Positions 8,176 to 15,222 of a stretch of 64,000 nucleotides of DNA are shown here, in pieces. Each line of letters opens with the position of its first letter. The stretch's first letter is position 1. The notes below the pieces were generated by a model, which had not been told where the DNA came from, ran no database searches, and was given only the letters and a program-made list of their open reading frames with translations. Source of the stretch: Paenibacillus polymyxa M1. Lineage in GTDB: Bacteria > Bacillota > Bacilli > Paenibacillales > Paenibacillaceae. The translations under genes and the position numbers were made by a program. The stretch covers positions 1,247,501 through 1,311,500 of the forward strand of contig NC_017542.1 in assembly GCF_000237325.1 (NCBI RefSeq), in the 5' to 3' direction.

Positions 8176-8652
8176 ATGAAAAAACAATGGAAATTGACCG
8201 CTGCTATCCTATATGGAGGAGTAATGATGTTTGGTGCTACAAGTGCCGCAGGAGCATACAGTATGGAATCAGAGCATTCGTTGCAAGCTCTCACTCCCAA
8301 TAATTCAGTCCAAGGGGAAGCCCAACAGTGGAATGTTGAACCACAGGACGATGACGGGCACGGACATGTGCACAGACATAGACACGGTAAAAGACCTGGC
8401 GGCTTGAATCACCATCTCAACGAGAAAGTAGCTAGGCTGCTGGGCATCACTCCTGTCCAGTTAGAGAAAGAGCTGGGACAGGGGAAATCGTTGGCCGAGG
8501 TTGCTAAAAGCAAAGGAATTCAAGAGGATCAGCTCATTGATAAATTGAAGAACGAAATGACCGTGGATTTGAAACGGCTTGTGAACCGTAAAGGTCCGAT
8601 TACATTTGACCGTAAATCTGGAACTTCGAATGAAGCTCAATTGAAGCAATAG
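8176..8652 (+). CDS. Secreted protein with His-rich stretch, 158 aa
   Basis: A signal peptide (MKKQWKLTAAILYGGVMMFGA, cleavage near AAGA) is followed by a polar linker, a His-rich segment HGHVHRHRHGK and a small helical domain LLGITPVQLEKELGQGKSL / AEVAKSKGIQEDQLIDKL. That domain is a pattern common in secreted Paenibacillus and Bacillus proteins of unknown role. The His stretch could bind metal, which is inference. ATG 8176 follows GAAAGGAGGG at a good distance; the upstream in-frame ATG at 8146 does not. Confidence 0.75.
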   Translation: MKKQWKLTAAILYGGVMMFGATSAAGAYSMESEHSLQALTPNNSVQGEAQQWNVEPQDDDGHGHVHRHRHGKRPGGLNHHLNEKVARLLGITPVQLEKELGQGKSLAEVAKSKGIQEDQLIDKLKNEMTVDLKRLVNRKGPITFDRKSGTSNEAQLKQ

Positions 8653-8681
8653 TCTGGGAGTAAAATTGTTTTACAATAAAA

Positions 8682-8704
8682 AAGGATGGGGAGAACCCAT
8701 CCTT
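8682..8704. terminator. Bidirectional terminator
   Basis: A 9-bp perfect stem (8682-8690, 8696-8704) with a GAGAA loop has A-tracts to the left. It lies between two converging genes and overlaps the stop codon of the minus-strand gene. Confidence 0.8.
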
Positions 8705-9197
8705 ATATTTCAACTTCCTTATCATTTACGATGTCATATTTAGTTACTTTACCAGTGTATTTGTCTACGTAATAGAATCCATAAGTTGCAATGTGATCAG
8801 GGAAATCTTCGAAAGCTCTTAAAGAGTATTTTGTTCCTTCGATCCCTTCAACCATTACGTGTAAATTATATTTAGTAGCTTCGTTTTTTATTTTATCCAA
8901 AAGAATATCGAGTGCTTGATTTTCTGTAATAATATTTTGCTGTTTCCCTAAATAGAGTTTATTACTCTTGATGCTGATTGGTCTGCTTTCGGCAGTTCCA
9001 ATATCCTTAACAGAGATGTACGTGTTTCCGTTGTAAATTAAGCCCTCGGCAGTGTTCTTTTTTGTACCCTCTAAAAATACATCAAACTTTTTCACAACAG
9101 CATTTACACTTGTTCCAGACGCAGCCATTGCGGTTGCACCCGTAATCATCATCCCTACGGTTAAGCCCACGAATAGCCCCTTTAATTTGTCATTCAT
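8703..9197 (-). CDS. Secreted stalk-domain-like protein, 164 aa
   Basis: A signal peptide (residues 1-26, ending AMA-AS) precedes a segment VVKKFDVFLEGTKK...LIYNGNTYISVKDIG that resembles the copper amine oxidase N-terminal (stalk) domain found in Gram-positive secreted proteins. A C-terminal part (about 85-164) has a PepSY-like flavour (YGFYYVDKYTGKVTKYDIV). ATG 9197 follows AAGGGG; the 20 codons upstream in frame are not needed. No enzymatic motif is seen. Confidence 0.65.
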   Translation of the reverse strand: MNDKLKGLFVGLTVGMMITGATAMAASGTSVNAVVKKFDVFLEGTKKNTAEGLIYNGNTYISVKDIGTAESRPISIKSNKLYLGKQQNIITENQALDILLDKIKNEATKYNLHVMVEGIEGTKYSLRAFEDFPDHIATYGFYYVDKYTGKVTKYDIVNDKEVEI

Positions 9198-9283
9198 TCT
9201 AATTACCCCTTTTATGTATGTAAATTTATTTATTAATAATATCCCAAATATCACCATACATAAAGTGATTGTTGTGAGGAGAG

Positions 9284-9790
9284 TCAGCTATCTTTAAAAA
9301 GCTTAAAAAAGTCTATCGTTTCATTAAAATCATCATCATCCGTATAAATGTTCATGACCTTGCCTATTTCGATTGCAAAATCTACATACTTATTGGGTTT
9401 AGCAGATATGATATTCTTGTGTATCTCCAGACCCGATGGATGACTCACATGATTTTTAGGAGAAACACCTGCTAGCTCCAATAGTTCCGTGGCAGAACAA
9501 ATGGTCGCGATCACTTTATGATCATTATTCAGTGCTTTAATGAGAGCTAGAAGTTGCTTGTTTGTCTTTAATTGAGTGTTATCTCCACCAGGTATAATTA
9601 GGAGTTGGATGTCCTCCGCAGACACTTCATCAAGGGCTACCGCAGGCGTAACTTTAAAATCCTCATAGGAAATGACAGGATCTTTGGATACTCCAATCGT
9701 AACAATATCCCCTTTGGTTTTCATAAAATAGGTTGCTAGCATAATTTCAAAACTAACATACCCATCATAAATTAGAACATGTGACTTCAT
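9284..9790 (-). CDS. DJ-1/PfpI family protein
   Basis: A 168-residue single-domain protein of the DJ-1/ThiJ/PfpI class. It starts with the buried strand HVLIYDGYVSFE, has LLIIPGGDN and the nucleophile elbow IATICSAT with the conserved Cys. Members act as deglycases, chaperones, amidases or regulators; the sequence does not decide between them. The ribosome site GGGTG precedes the ATG. The C-terminal TDDDDFNETIDFFKLF is unusually acidic. Confidence 0.8.
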   Translation of the reverse strand: MKSHVLIYDGYVSFEIMLATYFMKTKGDIVTIGVSKDPVISYEDFKVTPAVALDEVSAEDIQLLIIPGGDNTQLKTNKQLLALIKALNNDHKVIATICSATELLELAGVSPKNHVSHPSGLEIHKNIISAKPNKYVDFAIEIGKVMNIYTDDDDFNETIDFFKLFKDS

Positions 9791-9972
9791 TTATACACCC
9801 ACTAACCATTTTTCTGTTTTAAGTCCGTTAAAAGCGTTTTTAGGAAGTTTACATATAGTCAGAATATATCATCTTAAAGAGTTTAAATCCATATTTTACA
9901 GCAATATCATTTGGAAGTTTTGGAATCTAATTTATTAAATTTTGGTCATTATGGTTTCGAAGTTAAAAAATA

Positions 9973-10003
9973 ACCAGTCGCCTTGAGATAAACAGCGACT
10001 GGT
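9973..10003 (-). terminator. Terminator of the AbrB-like gene
   Basis: A 9-bp perfect stem ACCAGTCGC/GCGACTGGT (9973-9981, 9995-10003) is followed on the minus strand by TTATTTTTT. It lies 35 bp past the stop of the regulator gene at 10038. Confidence 0.75.
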
Positions 10004-10037
10004 AATTGGAGTTTACTGGGATCAAGTTAATCAACAC

Positions 10038-10487
10038 CTATAATAGCTTTTTAAGCTGAGATATACGGCTTTGTGACACGCCAAGCCATTCAGCATATTC
10101 GCCTTGCTGGGCTGTTGGATACTCACGCATAAGTCTTCTTAGATGTTCAACCAAATGTTGCGACGATGATCGTTTTATGCTTTTCTCACTATCTCCAGCT
10201 TCCTTAACAGCAAGAGCAGGTATTGGACAATCCTCGATGTTTCCCTTCAAATCTTGTATGCATTTCTTACATAAAAATGAATGTCTGAAATAGCTTAAAT
10301 CCTGGACCGAATGGCATATGTGGCAGCAGACTCCAATATACTTCCGCATACTTAACAATCCGGTTTCAACATCCAAATAAAATTCTAAAGACTCGCCAGC
10401 TTGAATACCCATAGAGGTTCGCAATTCCTTTGGAATAACAATCCGGCCTAACGTGTCCAAGGGACGTGTCATACCTGTATTTTTCAA
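10038..10487 (-). CDS. AbrB-like regulator with zinc-ribbon and HTH
   Basis: The N terminus (KNTGMTRPLDTLGRIVIPKELR) is an AbrB/MazE swapped-hairpin DNA-binding domain. A middle segment has two Cys pairs (CCHICH, CKKC) that could form a zinc knuckle. The C-terminal 40 residues (AQQGEYAEWLGVSQSRISQLKKLL) form a helix-turn-helix. A TTG at 10487 sits behind GGAGAAGG and gives the canonical AbrB start; the ATG at 10505 would include the ribosome site in the coding region. AbrB itself is about 95 residues, so this is a longer variant. It is divergent from the receptor gene at 10690 and may control it. Confidence 0.8.
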   Translation of the reverse strand: MKNTGMTRPLDTLGRIVIPKELRTSMGIQAGESLEFYLDVETGLLSMRKYIGVCCHICHSVQDLSYFRHSFLCKKCIQDLKGNIEDCPIPALAVKEAGDSEKSIKRSSSQHLVEHLRRLMREYPTAQQGEYAEWLGVSQSRISQLKKLL

Positions 10488-10594
10488 GTGACCTTCTCCT
10501 ATCATAATAATCTATCATCCAATGATCTCCTAATAAAAATATAAAAATCTATAAAGTAAAAGTATTTATTGATGTTCCAAAAGATGGTATTATC

Positions 10595-10735
10595 ATGAAT
10601 GAAAAAACAGTAATTATACTATTTGTTTCAAAACTATATGAATTATTGAAAATGGGAATCTATGAAGATGCTGAAAGGGTGGTTTATCCATGGAAATCAC
10701 ACCTACGATACAGGCAGAAGTTCAAACCTATCTGA
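10595..10735 (+). CDS. Possible small upstream ORF, 46 aa
   Basis: A 47-codon frame (ATG 10595, TGA 10733-10735; begins MNEKTVIILFVSKLYELLKM) overlaps the first 46 nt of the receptor gene in another frame. The N-terminal half reads like an amphipathic helix; the part overlapping the receptor gene is unremarkable. There is no good ribosome site. It may be a chance frame or a leader that tunes receptor translation. Confidence 0.2.
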   Translation: MNEKTVIILFVSKLYELLKMGIYEDAERVVYPWKSHLRYRQKFKPI

Positions 10736-12090
10736 AACGAAAAGGCTTAACCATGACCGAGTTTGGTCACACGATCGATTTGAATGTAGGTACAGTTAGT
10801 GGTATTGTGACGGGCAACCGGTCTATGTCTGTTCACCAACTGGATAGTATTACTGCGGGAATGAATTTACCACCGGATTATTTTTACGAACGATACATTG
10901 AAGAATGCATTGAAGAATGTCCGCTAAACTGGAAAAAAATCAGTCCGTTCCTGTACCGATGCATTGAGCTAGGGCGATTGGACTGCTTGCAGCGAGTTGT
11001 CATTCTGTTATTGGATAACCCTAATTATCTGCCATCGCTCTTTGAAGTCGCCGAAAATGTATACCAAGACGGTTACAACGAAGCAGCCGCTTACTTATAC
11101 AAAAAGGTAGCTGAAAGTGAGAAGCAGCAGCATTCAGAGCGATTGGCGATCTGCCAATATCGCTTGTTCCAAATCAACGTCGGACAGGATCGGGCTGTAA
11201 ACCTTCAGGCTGCCATCGAATTTGCCCCTTTTGTGGATCGTTTAGACGAGATAGAGCAGTTGGATGCTTTAAAAGATTTGGCAAATGTCTATAGGTCATT
11301 AAGTATGTGGGACAAGGTGTATGAATTTGCACATCGGATGGGTCAGTTAGGACAACTCCAATATCATTTGGTTCACAATTCCAAGCGAAAAGGAACAGAG
11401 CCACGAAAAAAGCTAAGCAGACCATTGTTTGTATACATAGCCTACGCCGAATTGATGTGTGCTAATGCTTGTGATGCAAAAGGCGATCATGCACAAGCAT
11501 TAGCACATCTTCGTGGTTATTCCGATCTAAGCTGGGTGAAGGAAAATGATCCAGATACACTCCATTGGCTAGAAAAATTTGAGCATTGGGCAAAAATTAA
11601 TACCTGTGTTAATAAGCTTATGTCTGGAGATATTAGTGTGCTGCCAGATTACGTTGAACATATATCTGGAGAGCAACATATATTTGCAGAACTTTTAAAT
11701 GTCATAGAAGTAGCTAATCGTTACAACATCGATATTGATCATATTCTTCAGCAGTTTGAACCCCAAATTACAGTCTATCGTGATCAAGAATATACGAGTA
11801 CATTAACAGAGCAGCAAGTCATACTCGAAGAAACTGTACGATTCTGGTATAAGTTAGCTAAATACAACCTATATAAAGGGAGATACCTTTATGGGTTTAA
11901 ATGCTTAATAGAAGCTTTGAAAAAAGCTGGTATAATTAACCACGCACTACTTATTTCCAATTGTGCAGGCTTATTTTTCTGTTTCAGTGAGCTTGCTACT
12001 CCTGAAATGCAGGCACAATTTTATTCTGCTTATAAGGAGGTGTGGGAAAAAAATGATCAAGAAGACAGTTTTAATTTTGGCAACAATTAG
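10690..12090 (+). CDS. RRNPP-type peptide-responsive regulator (HTH + TPR)
   Basis: A 466-residue protein with an N-terminal XRE-type helix-turn-helix (about 5-60; LTMTEFGHTIDLNVGTVSGIVTGNRSM is split here only for reference) and a long helical TPR-like C terminus. This is the architecture of RRNPP quorum-sensing receptors (PlcR, AimR, and the AimR-like Alo receptors described in P. polymyxa). Such proteins bind a short imported peptide that alters DNA binding. The 3' end overlaps by 38 nt a gene for a secreted propeptide, the usual receptor/signal arrangement. ATG 10690 follows GAAAGGGTGG. A Spo0E-like gene lies downstream as a candidate target. Confidence 0.85.
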   Translation: MEITPTIQAEVQTYLKRKGLTMTEFGHTIDLNVGTVSGIVTGNRSMSVHQLDSITAGMNLPPDYFYERYIEECIEECPLNWKKISPFLYRCIELGRLDCLQRVVILLLDNPNYLPSLFEVAENVYQDGYNEAAAYLYKKVAESEKQQHSERLAICQYRLFQINVGQDRAVNLQAAIEFAPFVDRLDEIEQLDALKDLANVYRSLSMWDKVYEFAHRMGQLGQLQYHLVHNSKRKGTEPRKKLSRPLFVYIAYAELMCANACDAKGDHAQALAHLRGYSDLSWVKENDPDTLHWLEKFEHWAKINTCVNKLMSGDISVLPDYVEHISGEQHIFAELLNVIEVANRYNIDIDHILQQFEPQITVYRDQEYTSTLTEQQVILEETVRFWYKLAKYNLYKGRYLYGFKCLIEALKKAGIINHALLISNCAGLFFCFSELATPEMQAQFYSAYKEVWEKNDQEDSFNFGNN

Positions 12091-12178
12091 CTTTTTACTG
12101 GTAGTTGGATTACCAGTTCCAACTGAAATCCCAAGCGCTAACACAGTCCAAGTTCAAGGACATATTGGCACAGCTTAG
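12053..12178 (+). CDS. Secreted signalling propeptide (Phr/Alo type), 41 aa
   Basis: The 41-residue product has a Lys-Lys start, a hydrophobic helix (MIKKTVLILATISFLLVVGL) and a polar tail ending VQVQGHIGTA. This is the form of RRNPP pro-signals, which are exported, cleaved and re-imported as 5-10 residue peptides. A likely mature peptide is the C-terminal six or seven residues (GHIGTA or QGHIGTA); this is inference. TAAGGAGG lies 12 nt before the ATG, inside the receptor gene, so the two are translationally linked. A terminator follows directly. Confidence 0.82.
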   Translation: MIKKTVLILATISFLLVVGLPVPTEIPSANTVQVQGHIGTA

Positions 12179-12201
12179 TCGATTTTTTTGTTTTTTTCAT
12201 T

Positions 12202-12227
12202 GGCCAGCTTATTGCTGGTCTCTTTTT
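12202..12227 (+). terminator. Terminator of the receptor/propeptide unit
   Basis: Stem GGCCAGC/GCTGGTC (12202-12208, 12214-12220, one G-T pair) with a 5-nt loop is followed by TCTTTTTG. It is preceded by two T-runs just after the propeptide stop. Confidence 0.8.
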
Positions 12228-12316
12228 GTATTATTTTGTAATTTTTTGCTTCAAAATTGATCCTGACGTATTTGTACATCCCTTCTTAAAATGAGATTCA
12301 GTAGGAGGTATGTAGG

Positions 12317-12571
12317 ATGAACAAAGATGAAACGGTAACGTTAACTCAACAAATCGAACATGCCAGACAACACTTGCTTGATCTTTACGCAGAGTATGGC
12401 TTAGGACATGCTTGTGTACTGGAGCAGTCTATGCTTTTGGATGAACTAATTAATCAGTTCAACCGTATGTTTCAGACCAGGAAGCAGCCTCACCCGGTTT
12501 TGGACCAGATCCTTAACAACGACGATGGTATGTTCAGTTTATCCCCCCATTCTTTTTATGCAAAACTGTGA
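12317..12571 (+). CDS. Spo0E-like aspartyl-phosphate phosphatase
   Basis: The 84-residue protein is of the Spo0E family: two helices with the signature EQSMLLDELINQFNR (the S-x-x-LD-x-LI motif). Family members dephosphorylate Spo0A~P or other response regulators and delay sporulation. An AGGAGG-type site (GTAGGAGGTATGTAGG) precedes the ATG. It lies 139 bp after the propeptide, beyond the terminator, and is therefore a candidate for separate regulation by the adjacent receptor. Confidence 0.85.
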   Translation: MNKDETVTLTQQIEHARQHLLDLYAEYGLGHACVLEQSMLLDELINQFNRMFQTRKQPHPVLDQILNNDDGMFSLSPHSFYAKL

Positions 12572-12688
12572 CTTCTCCCACGTAATGCTTATAATTATTC
12601 TATATAATGACTTATTTTAAAACAAAATACATATCCATGTCATAAAATGTTAATCAGTTACGGACATGATTCAGCATGCTTAGACAAC

Positions 12689-12720
12689 AAAAAAAGCAGA
12701 GCTCAATACGTGAGCCCTGC
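12689..12720 (-). terminator. Terminator of the acyltransferase gene
   Basis: A 10-bp stem (12696-12705, 12711-12720, one mismatch) is followed on the minus strand by a seven-T run (12689-12695). Confidence 0.8.
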
Positions 12721-12772
12721 GAAAGTCCTTGAGGGTGTTCGAATCCCCCATATTGAACGCTGAAGCAGAAGA

Positions 12773-13996
12773 TTAGCTAAGCTCCTGTGTGCTTTTGGAA
12801 GCACGTTTGGAGGAGAGGAACTGAAAATTAGGCCGCCAGTTCAATCGCTGTCTGCCTTTGGAGCCAACAATCCAGTTGCCGCCAGGCAGATGGGCAAAGA
12901 ACCAACTGATGCCCAGGGAAACACTTGCCACGACGACAAACGTAATGAGCGTAGCTGTAAAATGATGATCACCCAGTGCAAGCGGACGAGTGTAATAGGA
13001 TATGAAGGATAGCACGAGTGCATGGGCCAGATATCCTCCGAAGGAGTAGCGTCCAATCCAGTTAAGCATACGGCGAAACGGCTCGGTACGCGGGTCTTTT
13101 TGCAAATGAAGCAGCAGTCCGTACAACAAAAGCAACTGCGAGACAATCAGCACGAAGGTGCTTGGCTTTAAATAGGTAGAAATATTGAGATTGATCGTAT
13201 CGCCAGACTGGATCAGCATCGTGTGACCCATGAGCATGAACAGACCAATAAAAACAAATACATTCCATGGCAACGTCTGCTGGGCCAATCCCCGCCAGGT
13301 GTCCGTCATATAGGCGCACACTGCGCCCAGCATAAAATAGAAAAAATACATAACAAAGTTATAAGTGCGGTAATCTAACAAAGTCTGCCCAAAGGACGGC
13401 AACCAAGCGCTCCATGCAGACATGTCATAGTAGGACCATTGTAACAGCAACGCATAAGCCGCAGCAGCAATCAGCATCACAGCCAAAACAAGCTGCTTGC
13501 GCTTTTTGGTGCTATAACGACGTAGAAACGTTCGAATCTGCTCGGTTGCTTTTGCAAATAAAGGAAACCAAATATAAAACTGAAAGATCATGACCACAAA
13601 CCATAGATGATATCCGCTGACAGGGATGATCATTTCCTCGAACATACCTTTGTAAAAGGATAAATTTCCCCACTGCGCGGTTGACCAGTTCTGAGTACAC
13701 ACCCAATAGACAACCGTCCAGCAGAGAAAAGGAACATAAATATCTCGAAACCGTCTGCCAATATAACGGGAATAGCCAATCGGTTTGTTACCATTATAAA
13801 ATAACAGCGTCGCAGACAGGAAAACGAACGTCGGTGTGCCAAAACGTGTCAAATGGTACAGCATCGCGAGCATAACGGAATCCGGCTGTTGGATGTCGCT
13901 GCGATAAATATATTCGCCAATGCAATGCTGAAGCACGACAGCGAGGTAGGCAAGACCCCGTAGTTCTGTCCACTCTGCGATACGCGGCTTGCTCAT
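12773..13996 (-). CDS. Membrane acyltransferase, acyltransferase-3 family
   Basis: The 407-residue protein has ten or so membrane helices and the N-terminal signature ELRGLAYLAVVLQHC with the conserved RG and H of acyltransferase-3 (OatA/NodX-like) enzymes, which O-acylate surface glycans or lipids. A second motif, PTFVFLSATLLFY, follows at about residue 60. No extracellular SGNH domain is present, so it is the membrane part only. Start at 13996 behind AAAAGGAG (8 nt). The basic C-terminal tail is cytoplasmic by the positive-inside rule. Substrate unknown. Confidence 0.82.
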   Translation of the reverse strand: MSKPRIAEWTELRGLAYLAVVLQHCIGEYIYRSDIQQPDSVMLAMLYHLTRFGTPTFVFLSATLLFYNGNKPIGYSRYIGRRFRDIYVPFLCWTVVYWVCTQNWSTAQWGNLSFYKGMFEEMIIPVSGYHLWFVVMIFQFYIWFPLFAKATEQIRTFLRRYSTKKRKQLVLAVMLIAAAAYALLLQWSYYDMSAWSAWLPSFGQTLLDYRTYNFVMYFFYFMLGAVCAYMTDTWRGLAQQTLPWNVFVFIGLFMLMGHTMLIQSGDTINLNISTYLKPSTFVLIVSQLLLLYGLLLHLQKDPRTEPFRRMLNWIGRYSFGGYLAHALVLSFISYYTRPLALGDHHFTATLITFVVVASVSLGISWFFAHLPGGNWIVGSKGRQRLNWRPNFQFLSSKRASKSTQELS

Positions 13997-14128
13997 CCAT
14001 ATCACTCCTTTTCCTCAAGATTCGCACATGTTTTTCCTAGCACAATTGTAGGTATTGTACCGTAGGAACATTAGTGCAGGATTAACGCCACCTGAAAGTA
14101 AGAAGAGTGAAGTAGTTCCAATTTAATA

Positions 14129-14143
14129 TGATTGCGTTTACAA
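14129..14143 (-). promoter_or_regulatory. cre site (CcpA operator)
   Basis: On the minus strand TTGTAAACGCAATCA matches all fixed positions of the cre consensus WTGNAARCGNWWNCA. It lies 72-86 bp before the sugar-sensing operon, so carbon catabolite control is expected. Confidence 0.7.
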
Positions 14144-14214
14144 TCTAAGTGAAACCAGAATAAATTAAAGTGAATTTATAACTTAAGGATACGCACAGGA
14201 AGAGGAGAGGAAGG

Positions 14215-15222
14215 ATGAAGAAAACGCTGCTGGTGTACATGCTGCTGATTGCAGCCTTTGCTCTCTATGTGTTCAGATATGAACAAACCGGGCGGTTGAA
14301 TGGAGCTTGGGAGGAAAAAGGGCTACGAGGCAGTATCGGAGAAACGTATATGATGATTACGTTCCAGTCCGGTTTGGAGTATTGGAAAAGCGGGCTCAAG
14401 GGCTTCGAGGATGCTGGGGATGCCTTGGGGGTAACGGTGGAGTATCGGGGGGCTACCCGGTATGATGCACAGGAGCAGACGACGGTCATTGAGCAGGCGA
14501 TTGCCCGTAAACCCGCAGGCATTGCCATATCAGCGATTGATCCCCACTCCCTGATCCCGGTCATTAATAAGGCACTGGATGCCGACATCCCTGTAGTGCT
14601 GTTTGACGCCGGAGCGCCGGGGAGCCGGGCATATACTTTTTTGGGCACAGATAATTATAAGGCAGGCGTGACCGCTGCGGAAAAAATGGCAGAGCTGTTG
14701 GGACGTGAAGGCCAAGTCGCTGTTCTCACACTGCCCGGGCAGCAAAATCATGAGGAACGCTCGCGCGGCTTTCGCGATACCATTCAGCGGCAGTATCCTG
14801 CCATGAAGGTGGTGGAAGTGGTAGATGGTCGTGCTGACGTGATGGTGTCTAGGGATGAATCGCAAAGGCTAATGAAAGCTTATCCGAAACTGGCGGGTAT
14901 TTTTGTGACCGAAGCCACCGGAGGAACAGGTGTGGGTGAGGCAGCACTGAGCCAAAAAAGCAGTCATCCGCTGAAGATTATTTCTTTTGATACGAATAAA
15001 GCGACACTGGATATGATTCGTGATGGGACCATCTCGGCAACGATTGCCCAAGGGACATGGAATATGGGCTATTGGTCACTTCAATATCTGTTCCATCTGC
15101 ATCATCATTTGACGATTCCTGCACCTTCTTCGTCTGGAGATAACACCCCGCTGCCCGTGCGGGTGGATACTGGGATTTCCGTCGTCACCCGAGCGAATGT
15201 AGATGATTATTATGCAAAATAA
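14215..15222 (+). CDS. Membrane-anchored sugar-binding protein, sensor partner
   Basis: Periplasmic-binding-protein fold of the ribose/galactose type (about residues 45-320), with TFQSGLEYWKSGLKGFEDA, ISAIDPHSLIPVINKALDADIPVVLFDAGAP and the C-terminal TIAQGTWNMGY. The N terminus is an uncleaved-looking hydrophobic helix (MKKTLLVYMLLIAAFALYVF) without a lipobox Cys, so it is probably a membrane-tethered sensor and not a transporter subunit. It overlaps the YesM-like kinase gene by 20 nt. Such triads (binding protein, kinase, YesN) sense a sugar, as in XylFII-LytS. The ribosome site AGGAGAGGAAGG precedes ATG 14215. Confidence 0.85.
   Translation: MKKTLLVYMLLIAAFALYVFRYEQTGRLNGAWEEKGLRGSIGETYMMITFQSGLEYWKSGLKGFEDAGDALGVTVEYRGATRYDAQEQTTVIEQAIARKPAGIAISAIDPHSLIPVINKALDADIPVVLFDAGAPGSRAYTFLGTDNYKAGVTAAEKMAELLGREGQVAVLTLPGQQNHEERSRGFRDTIQRQYPAMKVVEVVDGRADVMVSRDESQRLMKAYPKLAGIFVTEATGGTGVGEAALSQKSSHPLKIISFDTNKATLDMIRDGTISATIAQGTWNMGYWSLQYLFHLHHHLTIPAPSSSGDNTPLPVRVDTGISVVTRANVDDYYAK

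Noticed and set aside
12731..12750. GAGGGTGTTCGAATCCCCCA resembles a tRNA T-arm and could mark an att site
   Set aside because: No acceptor, D- or anticodon arm can be folded around it on either strand, and no integrase or direct repeat is nearby.
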